Below, piece after piece: positions 1 to 8,003 of a stretch of DNA of 64,000 nucleotides. The translations under genes were made by a program, and so were the position numbers. Source of the DNA: CAWIJJ01 sp963836425 (GTDB lineage Bacteria > Acidobacteriota > Terriglobia > Bryobacterales > Bryobacteraceae); the NCBI GenBank assembly GCA_963836425.1, contig CAWIJJ010000001.1:124001-188000 (forward strand), in the 5' to 3' direction. Position 1 is the stretch's first letter; each line of letters begins with the position of its first letter. The notes under the pieces are model-generated. The model was not told where the DNA came from, ran no database searches, and saw nothing but the letters and a program-made list of their open reading frames with translations.

Positions 1-559
1 GGGCGACGTGGGACCGCTCCCGGCGGCTGTGTTTCGCCCTGCGCGCCGCCGGCGACCCGCTTGCCCTGGCAGGATCCGTCCGCGAGGCCATTCGCAGGAT
101 CGAACCCAACCTGCCGGTGTTCAATATGAAAACGCAGCGGCAGCAGATTGACGAAGCCCTTGGACAGGAGCGGATGCTGGCCCGCATCTCGGCTTTCTTC
201 GGTGGACTGGCTCTGTTGCTGGTGGCTGTCGGGATCTACGGAACCCTATCGTACGCGGTGACCCAGCGCACCGGCGAGGTCGGCATTCGGATGGCTCTGG
301 GTGCGGGGCGGGCGGAAGTCATTTGGATGATTTTGAAAGAATCTCTAATGGTGGCCGGAATCGGACTCGCCGGCGGATTGCCGGCAGCGCTCGCCTTATC
401 CCGCCTCGCTGCAAGCAGCCTCTATGGTGTCACGACGTATGACGGCATGACGATAGCGGCAACTGTGGCCTGCTCGCCGGAATTGCGGCGGCTGCCGGTT
501 ACGTGCCTGCGCAACGGGCCGCGCGGATCGACCCCATCCGTGCCCTACGGCATGATTGA
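1..559 (+). pseudogene. ADOP-type (FtsX/MacB-like) permease, C-terminal part, with frameshift
   Basis: This is the 3' end of a large permease whose beginning lies outside the window. The reading frame is open from base 3. It shows the last part of the extracytoplasmic domain (IEPNLPVF), then the C-terminal FtsX domain with the family signature VGIYGTLSYAVTQRT and GEVGIRMALGAG. After about base 468 the frame goes wrong. Adding one C to the CC at 469-470 restores the usual ending, RAARIDPIRALRHD, with a TGA at 557-559. As written, translation would run on to 608 with a non-family tail. Family knowledge: these FtsX-like proteins resemble MacB permeases but lack an attached ATPase. Substrate unknown. 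Family assignment is secure; whether the frameshift is biological is not. Confidence 0.85.
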
Positions 560-588
560 GCTGGCTTCAGGCGGATTTCAACTGAGCG

Positions 589-1155
589 CTACCAGAAGCT
601 ATTGCTGAAGACCGGCTTGCGGCAGGCCTTGCAGAAGTCGGCGCCCTTGACGTCCAGCCGCTCCACGGCGTGGCTCGAAGTCATCACGCAGCGCCAGTCC
701 TGGCAGTGGCGCAGTCCGAAGGTGTGACCGAGTTCGTGCGCGGCCTCCTTGACCAGGCGCTCGCGCAGGAGGTCTTCACGCGCGGGGAGGCCGTAGAATT
801 CTTCTCTGAGCCGCGCCAGGCTTACCACGGCGCAATTTCCATCGAGCTGCGCTTCGCCGAACACAAAAGTCAGCACGGGAACGAACAAGTCGCAGGAAGT
901 GACGCCCAGAATTCGAGCGTCCGGGTCGGAGGCGCGCTCGAGCTTTTGCAGGATTGCGGTCGAATGATACTGCTGCCGGCCTTGGTCCCAGGCGAAGGCT
1001 ACGTCCAGTGTCTCCGGGCGGATCCGGCACGGCGTCCGGAACGCCTTCGCCAGAGCCGCGGCCAGATGTTCCAGGATATCGAGCCCGGGCGGAGAACCGT
1101 GGCCGTTGCGTGCGCCGTACGGCTCCCCGAGAGGGATGAGGTGAATCGGTTTCAC
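589..1155 (-). CDS. Archaemetzincin-type zinc metalloprotease
   Basis: Protein of 188 residues carrying the full archaemetzincin signature: HELGH at 140-144, the third zinc ligand H150, then C151 and C156, a Met in VMT at 158, and a C175-X2-C178 pair that completes a second, structural zinc site. Catalytic glutamate is E141. The family is an intracellular metzincin peptidase related to human AMZ1/2 whose physiological substrate in bacteria is unknown. No signal peptide is seen. The start overlaps the stop of the sigma-54 activator by 4 bases (ATGA), so it is probably translationally coupled and is the last gene of the redox/two-component operon. Its role there is not known. Confidence 0.9.
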   Translation of the reverse strand: MKPIHLIPLGEPYGARNGHGSPPGLDILEHLAAALAKAFRTPCRIRPETLDVAFAWDQGRQQYHSTAILQKLERASDPDARILGVTSCDLFVPVLTFVFGEAQLDGNCAVVSLARLREEFYGLPAREDLLRERLVKEAAHELGHTFGLRHCQDWRCVMTSSHAVERLDVKGADFCKACRKPVFSNSFW

Positions 1156-2516
1156 CTCAGTCCATAGCGCCGCAGCTTGTTGTACAGCGTGGTCCGGTCG
1201 ATGTCCAGAATCCGGGCGGCACGCGACAGGTTATGCTGCGTTTCGCGAAGGATGCGCTCGATGTGAACCCGCTCGATATCTTCGAGCGTCTTGCCGCCTT
1301 TGGGATCATCAGCCTGAAACTGGAACGAGAAGTCCGCAGGCCGGATTTCGGTCCCGCGGCCGACCACCAGGGCCCGCTCGACCGCGTTTTCGAGTTCGCG
1401 CACGTTGCCCGGCCAGTCATGCCGCATGAGCAGTTCGAGAGAGTCCGGCGAGATCTGCGGCACCGCACGGCTGGTGGCGAGGCAGAATTTATTCAGGAAG
1501 TGGTTCACCAGCAGCGGAATGTCCTCGCGGCGGTCGCGCAGCGGGGGCAGGTCGATGCAGAAGACGTGCAGGCGGTAATACAGGTCGGGCCGGAAATTCC
1601 CGGCTTTGACCAGAGTCTCCAGGTTTTTATTGGTGGCCGCGATGCAGCGGAAGTCCACCTTGATCTGCTGGTTGCCGCCTACCCGCACGATTTCCTTTTC
1701 CTGTAAGACGCGCAGCAGGTCGGTCTGGGTCTTCAGGCTGATGTCACTGATCTCGTCGAGGAAAACGCTGCCGCCATCGGCCACTTCGAACTTGCCCTTC
1801 TTGCGGTACTGTGCCCCCGTGAAGGCGCCTTTTTCGTGGCCGAACAGCTCGCTTTCCAGTAGCGTTTCGGTGAGAGCGCCGCAGTGGATCGTGACCATGG
1901 GCATGTACCGCCGCGGTCCGGCGGCATGGATCGCGCGCGCGACAACCTCTTTGCCGGTCCCGCTTTCTCCGGTGATCAGCACGGTGGCTTCGGTGGGCGC
2001 CACCATTTCGATCAACTCGGTCACTTTCTTCATCGCCGGGCTTCTGCCGATCAGCTCTGTGGAGGGGAAAACCTCGTTCAGGTTCTCGCGCAACCGCACC
2101 ACTTCGCGGCGAGCCAGCTTGTGCTCCAGCGCCTTGGAAACCAGGTGGGACAGTTCGTCGGGGTCCACCGGTTTGGTGATGTAGTCGTAGGCCCCCTGCT
2201 TGAGTGCCTGCACCGCCGTGTCGACGGAGGCATAGCCGGTCATGACCACTACCGTCAGTTCGGGATCGGCTTCGCGCAGACGAGCCTGCAACTCCATCCC
2301 GTCCATTCCCGGCATCTTGATATCGATCAGCGCGATATCGAACTGCATCTGCTGAATGATCTCCAGCGCTTCGCGCGCGCCGCCCGCCGGGCGTGCCGTG
2401 TAACCCTCGCTCACAAACCATTTGCCGAGCGAATCGCGCACCACCAGTTCGTCGTCGACGATCAGAATCCTGCCCTTGGTCCGAACTGCTGAAGTGGGTT
2501 CCGTTGCCGTTGCCAT
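1152..2516 (-). CDS. NtrC-family sigma-54-dependent response regulator
   Basis: A 454-residue activator with three domains. The receiver domain (about 15-130) has the acidic pocket DD at 21-22 and phospho-acceptor D65 in LIDIKMPG. The AAA+ domain (about 155-385) has Walker A GESGTGKE and the sigma-54 contact loop GAFTGA. A Fis-type helix-turn-helix ends the protein (NLSRAARILDIDRTTLYNKL). All elements needed for sigma-54 activation are present. It lies 55 bases downstream of the sensor kinase, its likely partner. It probably activates its own operon, because a -24/-12 promoter and two dyads suited to an activator lie upstream of the first gene (see 6796-6812 and 6962-6999). Confidence 0.95.
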   Translation of the reverse strand: MATATEPTSAVRTKGRILIVDDELVVRDSLGKWFVSEGYTARPAGGAREALEIIQQMQFDIALIDIKMPGMDGMELQARLREADPELTVVVMTGYASVDTAVQALKQGAYDYITKPVDPDELSHLVSKALEHKLARREVVRLRENLNEVFPSTELIGRSPAMKKVTELIEMVAPTEATVLITGESGTGKEVVARAIHAAGPRRYMPMVTIHCGALTETLLESELFGHEKGAFTGAQYRKKGKFEVADGGSVFLDEISDISLKTQTDLLRVLQEKEIVRVGGNQQIKVDFRCIAATNKNLETLVKAGNFRPDLYYRLHVFCIDLPPLRDRREDIPLLVNHFLNKFCLATSRAVPQISPDSLELLMRHDWPGNVRELENAVERALVVGRGTEIRPADFSFQFQADDPKGGKTLEDIERVHIERILRETQHNLSRAARILDIDRTTLYNKLRRYGLR

Positions 2517-2571
2517 TCCATTCTCCCGGGGTTCAAAGCCCCCTTCCGGCCGTTCAACACGGCCGCTGCTG

Positions 2572-4116
2572 TCACCGCCTGCCCGCTACCGGCACCGCTG
2601 CCGTTACAGGCAGCGCAATCGTAAACTCCGTACCCTCGCCCGGCGTGGAGTGGGCCGAGATTTCTCCGGCGTGCTGCTCCACGATGCTGTGCGCAACTGC
2701 GAGGCCGAGGCCGGTCCGGCTTTTGTCTTCCTTCGTCGTAAAAAAAGGATCGAAAATCTTCGGCAGAACTTCCGGCGGAATGCCGGTGCCGGTATCCTTC
2801 ACCCGCACCACGTTGCAATCGTTTTTGGTGTCGAAGCCAGTGGCGATTTCGAGCCGCCCGCCTTTAGGCATCGCTTCCGAGGCGTTCACCAGCAGCACCA
2901 GGATCACCTGCTGTATCTGGTTCGCATCGCATTCGACCGCCGGCAGCTCGGGCGGCAGCGATTCCACCAGTTCGATGTTTTGCATTTCCAGCTTGTGCTT
3001 CACCAGCATCACCGCGCGGTGAATCACCGTATTCAGGTCGTTCGGCTCGCGATGGCTGGGCGCCTGGCGAGAGAAGGCAAGGAGGTTCTTCACCAGATCG
3101 CCGCACCGCTTGCTTTCGCGCTCGATGGTCTGCAACTGCTCGCACAACTCGTCGCGGGTGGGAAGGTCGTGCTTCATCAGTTCCCGCAACACCAGCCGCG
3201 CATAGGTGAGAATGCCGAAAAGCGGGTTGTTGATTTCGTGCGCCACCGTAGCCGCCAGCTTTCCGATGGACACCATCTTTTCCGAGCCCAGCAGGGTCTT
3301 GTGTACGCGTTCGAGTTCGGCGGTCTTCCGCCGCACCTGCTCCTCGATGTGCGCCTGCACGCCCGCCACTTCTTCGGTCATCTGATTGAAGGACGCGGCC
3401 AGGTCGCCCAGTTCGTCGTCGGAACGGACCGGCAGCCGGTAGCTCAGGTCGCCTTCGCGCACGCGGTGGGTGCCGTCGATCAGTTCCTTCACCGGACGGT
3501 ACACCGCCACCCACATGAACAGCATGGCGGCCGCGCAGCCGAACACAATCGCGCCGGCGAGGAACCACTTCATGGTGCTCTGGTGGCGGGCAAGTTGTTG
3601 GTCTACGAGGGCGAGCGAGAGGTCGGCATCCACCACGCCGAGCACTTTCTGGCCCGCCGGGTGGACGTGGCAGCTCGCTTCCGAGCAGGATCTGGAGTTC
3701 TCGATCTGTTGGACCACCGCCATGATGCGGTTGCCGTTCTTGTCCTTCACGATGCGGGCGCCGGGAGCCGCTTCCGCCGGATCGAGCGTCTTGCCCAACT
3801 CCTGCCCTTCGCTCGAAATGGTGATGCGGCCGTTCTGGTCCGAGATGCGGATCCGGCGGATGCCCGCTTGCGAGCCGATTTCCTGGATGGTGTGTTCGAG
3901 CGCCTCGCGGTTGTTGTGCAGCATCTCGTAGCGCGTGCTGCGCAGGATCGTTTCCGAGACGCGCTGTGCGCTCTGCCTCACCAGGTCTTCGGAATGGCTG
4001 CGTTCCATCCGCAGGTTGATGAAGCCGAACAGCGTGAAGAAGGCCGCCGTGCTCGCAATCACGCAGATGGCGAGCTTGGCGGCCAGGCCCAGTCGAAAAT
4101 TAGTTGGGAAGCTCAT
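2572..4116 (-). CDS. Membrane sensor histidine kinase with CX4CH motif in its periplasmic domain
   Basis: 514 residues. A transmembrane helix at about 12-34 and another at about 184-206 flank a periplasmic sensor domain. HAMP follows at about 207-260, then a coiled stretch, a HisKA domain with H293 in VAHEINNPLFG, and a HATPase domain with DTGTGIP and RTGLGLAV. The periplasmic domain contains C144-X4-C149-H150 plus H152 (CSEASCHVHP), resembling a c-type heme attachment site, so heme, metal or redox sensing is possible. This is inference. The start overlaps the quinone subunit gene by 4 bases, and the cognate activator follows, so the kinase probably reports on the redox module it is transcribed with. 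Confidence 0.92.
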   Translation of the reverse strand: MSFPTNFRLGLAAKLAICVIASTAAFFTLFGFINLRMERSHSEDLVRQSAQRVSETILRSTRYEMLHNNREALEHTIQEIGSQAGIRRIRISDQNGRITISSEGQELGKTLDPAEAAPGARIVKDKNGNRIMAVVQQIENSRSCSEASCHVHPAGQKVLGVVDADLSLALVDQQLARHQSTMKWFLAGAIVFGCAAAMLFMWVAVYRPVKELIDGTHRVREGDLSYRLPVRSDDELGDLAASFNQMTEEVAGVQAHIEEQVRRKTAELERVHKTLLGSEKMVSIGKLAATVAHEINNPLFGILTYARLVLRELMKHDLPTRDELCEQLQTIERESKRCGDLVKNLLAFSRQAPSHREPNDLNTVIHRAVMLVKHKLEMQNIELVESLPPELPAVECDANQIQQVILVLLVNASEAMPKGGRLEIATGFDTKNDCNVVRVKDTGTGIPPEVLPKIFDPFFTTKEDKSRTGLGLAVAHSIVEQHAGEISAHSTPGEGTEFTIALPVTAAVPVAGRR

Positions 4117-5282
4117 CCCACCGGGACTGCGTCCTCCTCCTTCTCGGCTTCGGAATGCGAAGATTCTTCATGGGAGACTTCCTCGAAAATCGGGAAGTAC
4201 CCCGCGATGAAGCGGAAGATGGCGAAGCCCGCCGCCACGATCGACAGGGTAATGGCCACCTCGCTCCACTTGGGGATGTAGTGAGTGCCGGAGCCCGCTT
4301 CGAGGCCCGTAGTGCCGACGTTCAGGCGGTTGGCGATGAAGCTGAACACCACCATCACGGCACAGGCATACAACGCGCCGGGCCGCATGCGGATCCGGTG
4401 CTGGTACAGCAGCACGGTGGGAATCACCATCAACCCGATTTCCAGAAGAAAAAGCCACGTCTCGATGCGGTTGACGCTCAGCAGGCGGAGCGCATCCCGG
4501 TGAAACAGATCGAGGAAGCGGATCCACAGGTAAACGCTCATCACGACCGCCAACACCCGCGCCATGCTCGCCAGCAGCGGCAGTTCCAGCGCGCGCCCGA
4601 AGGCGCGGCTGCTGTGCCAGCTTTCGAAGATGGTCATGGCCAAGCCGGCGGCGATGGCCGAGATGTAGAACATCAGCGGCAGCAGCGGCGTATACCAGAG
4701 CGGATAAAGCTTGGAAGGCACGATCAGGAACAGTGAGCCAAGCGAGCTCTGGTGCAGGGTGGAGAGCAGGACCCCCAGGATCATCAGGGGCACCGAAATG
4801 CGATGAATCCACTCCATCGGCTTGTGCCAGCCGAATTTCTCGAACACCACCGGAAGAAACTCGAGGAACAGGACCGTCGTGTACAGGGTGACGCACCAGG
4901 CCACCTCGAACATCACCGAGTGCGGATTCCACATCACCAGCGGATGCCAGAGCCGGTCCGGCCGGCCCAGGTCGAACATCAACCCGACCACCACCAGCAC
5001 GTAGCCGAGAAAGGCGGTGAGCACCGCCGGCCGTAGAACCGGCTTGTACTTCTCTATGTTGAATATATGAACGATGGCGACCAGGGTGAAGCCGCCCGCC
5101 GCCAAGCCGACGCCGCACATCACGTCGAAGGAAATCCAGAGGCCCCAGGGAAACTTGTCGCTGAGGTTGGTGGCGCCTCCCAAACCATAGAAAATTCTCA
5201 GGTAAGTGGCATACAGCCCGCTTGCCAGGATGGCCGCGAAGATCACGCGCCACACCGTCAGTTTTGGCATCCTCACCGTCAT
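4113..5282 (-). CDS. NrfD/HybB-type membrane subunit (quinone-interacting)
   Basis: 389 residues, almost entirely hydrophobic, with about nine or ten membrane helices. The FPWGLWISFDV block, GGFTLVAIVHIF and HRISVPLMILGVLLSTLHQSSLG are typical of the HybB branch of the NrfD/PsrC family. Such proteins exchange electrons between quinol and a periplasmic iron-sulfur partner. Here the partner is the ferredoxin gene just upstream, overlapped by 4 bases. No molybdopterin enzyme, hydrogenase large subunit or multiheme cytochrome is encoded nearby, so the terminal catalyst is missing or encoded elsewhere. The acidic/histidine-rich C-terminus (EESSHSEAEKEEDA) is probably an exposed tail. Confidence 0.9.
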   Translation of the reverse strand: MTVRMPKLTVWRVIFAAILASGLYATYLRIFYGLGGATNLSDKFPWGLWISFDVMCGVGLAAGGFTLVAIVHIFNIEKYKPVLRPAVLTAFLGYVLVVVGLMFDLGRPDRLWHPLVMWNPHSVMFEVAWCVTLYTTVLFLEFLPVVFEKFGWHKPMEWIHRISVPLMILGVLLSTLHQSSLGSLFLIVPSKLYPLWYTPLLPLMFYISAIAAGLAMTIFESWHSSRAFGRALELPLLASMARVLAVVMSVYLWIRFLDLFHRDALRLLSVNRIETWLFLLEIGLMVIPTVLLYQHRIRMRPGALYACAVMVVFSFIANRLNVGTTGLEAGSGTHYIPKWSEVAITLSIVAAGFAIFRFIAGYFPIFEEVSHEESSHSEAEKEEDAVPVG

Positions 5283-6025
5283 TTATGCCCGCCCTCCGCC
5301 TTCGCCACTTCCGCCCTGCGGTTGGTGATCCAATAGATGCCGCCCAGCAGCACGGTTCCGGTGGAAACCACGTCAGGCAGCAATTCCAGCACGCGCCACG
5401 TAGTTTCCGGCAGCGGTTCGCTGGGAACTCCGGTGCGCAGCCCGATCTGTTCGAACGGTACCGCAGAGAGGTAGAACACCGACGTGCCGCCGACCTCGGT
5501 AATCCCGTAAACCTTGTTGTAATACTGGTCCGGTTTCTCCGCGATCCGCTGGCGCGCTTCCGCGATCAACGCGTCGCGGTCACCCGTCTTGGTCGCCCCC
5601 ACGGGGCAGGCCTCGGAGCAGGCAGTATCCTTGCCCTGCTTCTGGCGGTCGTAGCACATATCGCACTTCTTCATTTGGGGAAGGCGGCTCGACCATTCGT
5701 ACGACGGTACCTGGAAGGGGCACGCCTGCATGCAATAGCGGCACCCCATGCAACGGTCAGCGTGATAAATGACAGGCCCGAGGGCTGTTTTTTCGATGGC
5801 TCCCACCGGGCAGACCGATGCGCAGGCCGGCTGCGTGCAGTTCATGCAAAGCCGGCGGGAAAACCTCTCGCCGTGCGTTTCGATGGCGGTCAGCTTGTGC
5901 GCGGAAATCTTTTCTTCCGCCGCAATCTTGTCGTCGTAGGGAAGGCCCCAACGCTCCGCACAAGCTCCTTCACATGCTTTGCATCCGACGCAGAGGGTGC
6001 TGTCGTACAAAATCGCTTTCGACAT
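5279..6025 (-). CDS. Four-cluster ferredoxin subunit (HybA/NrfC/PsrB-like) with C-terminal membrane anchor
   Basis: The frame is open to 6067, but the ATG at 6025 is preferred: it begins MSKAILYDSTLC, directly at the first cluster motif, with a GAGGG-like ribosome site upstream. Cysteine groups for four [4Fe-4S] clusters are visible: CVGCKACEGAC, CMNCTQPACASVCP, CMGCRYCMQACP and CDMCYDRQ...CSEACP. A hydrophobic helix near the C-terminus (VVSTGTVLLGGIYWI) probably anchors it. No Tat signal is present, unlike HybA, so its membrane side is uncertain. It should pass electrons to or from the NrfD-type protein encoded next, which its stop codon overlaps. Confidence 0.92.
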   Translation of the reverse strand: MSKAILYDSTLCVGCKACEGACAERWGLPYDDKIAAEEKISAHKLTAIETHGERFSRRLCMNCTQPACASVCPVGAIEKTALGPVIYHADRCMGCRYCMQACPFQVPSYEWSSRLPQMKKCDMCYDRQKQGKDTACSEACPVGATKTGDRDALIAEARQRIAEKPDQYYNKVYGITEVGGTSVFYLSAVPFEQIGLRTGVPSEPLPETTWRVLELLPDVVSTGTVLLGGIYWITNRRAEVAKAEGGHK

Positions 6026-6093
6026 ATAAAGACCCTCAACTCCTGTTTTAGCAAAAATGAACCACAAAGTGTAGCAAAAATTTACAGTCCGGT

Positions 6094-6765
6094 TCAGGCG
6101 GTCAGGAAGAATTCGCCGGTTACTTCTTTCCAGTTCTGGCCAGGGAGGCCGGCAAGCAGGTCTTCAGCAGGGGTGCCCCCGTCGGCGGCTACGGCTCCGG
6201 CGAGCGCGGGTTGGCGGGAATACAGCCGTTCGACCGATTCACGCATCCAGTTGCGCACCAGGCTTTTCGGGACCAGGTTGCGGTTGGTGTTCTCCTCGTC
6301 GGGAACGTTGACGGACACGAGCCAGCCCTTTCCGTACGGATCTTTGCGGACTGCCGTGGGGTTGGACAACATTTCGGAGTTGATTTCAATCACTTCTCCC
6401 TCGGTCGGAGAAACCATTTCGGTCTTTTCGCCGTTACGGTAGAAGGTCAGAACTTTCTGCCCCTGGCGGATCCAGGTACCCGGTTTGGGCAGTTCGATCT
6501 TTTCGATCTTGCCGAGCAGGGCAGCGGCGAATTCGTCGGCGCCTACGCGGACCACATTCTTGCGTTCGCGGACAAGCCAGCTATGTCCGGGGTGAAAAGA
6601 AACGGTCTCGGGAACCTGGAAACCGTCCACGTAGTCGCCGCCAAACATGGCCGGGACTGCTCTCGGGGCCTGCGCCGGAACGGTCTGGATGACCTTACGC
6701 CGGTTCAGGAAATAGTCAAGAACGATGAAAACCAGGAACGTCACTAGTACGAGTGGGACTGTCAT
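6094..6765 (-). CDS. Membrane-anchored glycine-cleavage-H-like (lipoyl-like domain) protein
   Basis: First gene of the operon, 223 residues. It has an N-terminal membrane helix (VPLVLVTFLVFIVLDYFL) and a domain resembling GcvH: FHPGHSWL, VRVGADEFAAALLGKI, and SPTEGEVIEIN. In real H proteins the lipoylated lysine lies eight residues before the proline of the S/A-P turn. Here the nearest lysine (GEKTEMVSP) is six before it, so lipoylation is doubtful. H-like proteins without glycine-cleavage partners occur beside NrfD-type complexes in related bacteria (general knowledge, not checked). Function unknown; a structural or redox role in the complex is inferred. AAGGAAGG precedes the ATG. Confidence 0.75.
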   Translation of the reverse strand: MTVPLVLVTFLVFIVLDYFLNRRKVIQTVPAQAPRAVPAMFGGDYVDGFQVPETVSFHPGHSWLVRERKNVVRVGADEFAAALLGKIEKIELPKPGTWIRQGQKVLTFYRNGEKTEMVSPTEGEVIEINSEMLSNPTAVRKDPYGKGWLVSVNVPDEENTNRNLVPKSLVRNWMRESVERLYSRQPALAGAVAADGGTPAEDLLAGLPGQNWKEVTGEFFLTA

Positions 6766-6795
6766 TTGAAGCCTTCCTTTCCTCGGCTTCTATAA

Positions 6796-6812
6796 GGGCA
6801 CGGGAAGTGCCA
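6796..6812 (-). promoter_or_regulatory. Candidate sigma-54 (-24/-12) promoter of the redox operon
   Basis: On the minus strand the site reads TGGCAC-TTCCC-GTGCC. The invariant GG and GC pairs are 12 bases apart, as required by the consensus TGGCAC-N5-TTGCA; only the first base of the -12 element and the base after GC deviate. Transcription would begin roughly 20 bases before the ATG at 6765. The same bases form an inverted repeat (GGCAC-N5-GTGCC), so a repressor site is an alternative. Confidence 0.6.
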
Positions 6813-6961
6813 AAAAGTGGTGTTTTGCATCTTTTTATCTGTTGCAGAATCAAGCGCTTGGGGTGCGGTGTTTTTCGGCAGCGTGGGGTGGCGTTGAGAT
6901 TCTCTACTGCCCCATAGGGCGAAACTCGACAATGCTTTTTGGAATCAGTGACTTACGGTGC

Positions 6962-6999
6962 TGTTGGAATTTCCGACTGGCATGTCCGTATTTCCAACA
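6962..6999. promoter_or_regulatory. Pair of dyads, candidate activator sites for the sigma-54 promoter
   Basis: Site 1 (6963-6977) is GTTGGAA-T-TTCCGAC, a near-perfect dyad. Site 2 (6984-6998) is GTCCGTA-T-TTCCAAC, an inverted relative of the first. Their centres are 21 bases apart, about two helical turns. They lie 150-190 bases upstream of the -24/-12 element at 6796-6812, the usual distance for NtrC-family activators. The outer arms TGTTGGAA and TTCCAACA are perfectly complementary. Confidence 0.5.
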
Positions 7000-7031
7000 A
7001 CCTTGCCGTACGCAGCCGCTTTCGATTTCTC

Positions 7032-7070
7032 TTGACCGCGGCTATCAAAGTGATATCATCATGACATCAC
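7032..7070 (+). promoter_or_regulatory. Promoter with overlapping inverted-repeat operator
   Basis: The -35 is TTGACC (7032-7037) and the -10 is TATCAT (7054-7059), spaced 16. An inverted repeat, GTGATATCAT (7050-7059), C, ATGACATCAC (7061-7070), matches at 9 of 10 arm positions and covers the -10 and start site. AAAGGAG and the ATG of the SPFH gene follow. The operon encodes a ribbon-helix-helix protein, the likely ligand and autorepressor. Confidence 0.7.
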
Positions 7071-7084
7071 AAAGGAGAAAGAAG

Positions 7085-7957
7085 ATGGTCCTCCAGGAAA
7101 AAGAAATCAAGGGCCTGCCCGGTACCCTGATGCTCCTGTTCCTTATCGCTCTCTCGGTCCTGTCGATTGTGATGATTATCCAGGCGGCGGGGGAGGGGAA
7201 CGGTTGGGCGGCGTTGGCCTGGGCACTGGTGCTGGGAGTCGCAGTGTTCTGCTGCTTCGGCGTGACGATTGTCAACCCGAACCAGGCGCGCGTGGTCCAG
7301 TTATTCGGCACCTATAAAGGCTCGCTGAAGCAGCAGGGCTTATGGTGGGTGAATCCCTTTAGCACGCGCCGGCGGGTGTCGTTGCGCATCCGCAACTTCG
7401 AAAGCAGCAAGCTCAAGGTCAACGACCAGGATGGCAACCCGATCGAGATCGCCTCGGTGGTGGTCTGGCGCGTCATTGACAGCGCCGAAGCGGTGTTTCA
7501 GGTGGACGATTACGAGCACTTCGTGCATGTCCAGAGCGAGGCCGCGGTCCGCATCCTGGCCACCAGCTATCCCTATGATTCGCATGGGGAAGGCGAGATG
7601 TCCCTGCGCATGTCCGTACTCGATATCGCGCACCGGCTGCGCGACGAAATCCAGGAGCGGCTGGCGAAGGCCGGGGTGGAAGTCATCGAGGCCCGCATCA
7701 GCCACCTGGCCTACGCTCCCGAGATTGCCAACGCCATGCTGCGCCGACAGCAGGCCAGCGCCATCATTGCCGCGCGCCAGAAGATCGTGGAAGGCGCGGT
7801 AGGAATGGTGGAGATGGCCCTCGAACAGCTCAGCGCCAAGAACGTGGTATCTCTCGACGAGGAGCGTAAGGCCAGCATGGTCAGCAATCTGCTTGTGGTT
7901 CTTTGCAGCGACCGGGATGCCCAGCCGATCGTCAACACAGGCACGCTGTATCAATAG
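7085..7957 (+). CDS. SPFH/Band 7 (stomatin-like) membrane protein
   Basis: 290 residues from the ATG at 7085, which follows AAAGGAG. The open frame extends back to 6842, but that part lies in the promoter region and is not family-like. Two N-terminal membrane helices (LMLLFLIALSVLSIVMII and ALAWALVLGVAVFCCFG) are followed by a Band 7 domain starting VNPNQARVVQLFG and including LRIRNFES, ANAMLRRQQASAIIAARQKIVEGAV. These proteins form large membrane-associated oligomers linked to membrane microdomains. First gene of an apparent three-gene operon with an RHH regulator and a DUF3592-like membrane protein. Confidence 0.9.
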   Translation: MVLQEKEIKGLPGTLMLLFLIALSVLSIVMIIQAAGEGNGWAALAWALVLGVAVFCCFGVTIVNPNQARVVQLFGTYKGSLKQQGLWWVNPFSTRRRVSLRIRNFESSKLKVNDQDGNPIEIASVVVWRVIDSAEAVFQVDDYEHFVHVQSEAAVRILATSYPYDSHGEGEMSLRMSVLDIAHRLRDEIQERLAKAGVEVIEARISHLAYAPEIANAMLRRQQASAIIAARQKIVEGAVGMVEMALEQLSAKNVVSLDEERKASMVSNLLVVLCSDRDAQPIVNTGTLYQ

Positions 7958-8003
7958 AAGATAAGGCCGGCGTCCGTCGCCGGCGCCGAATCCAGGCGCA
8001 CTC

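Noticed and set aside
2422..4281. Plus-strand open frame of 619 codons
   Set aside because: Lies opposite the sensor kinase and has shadow-type composition.
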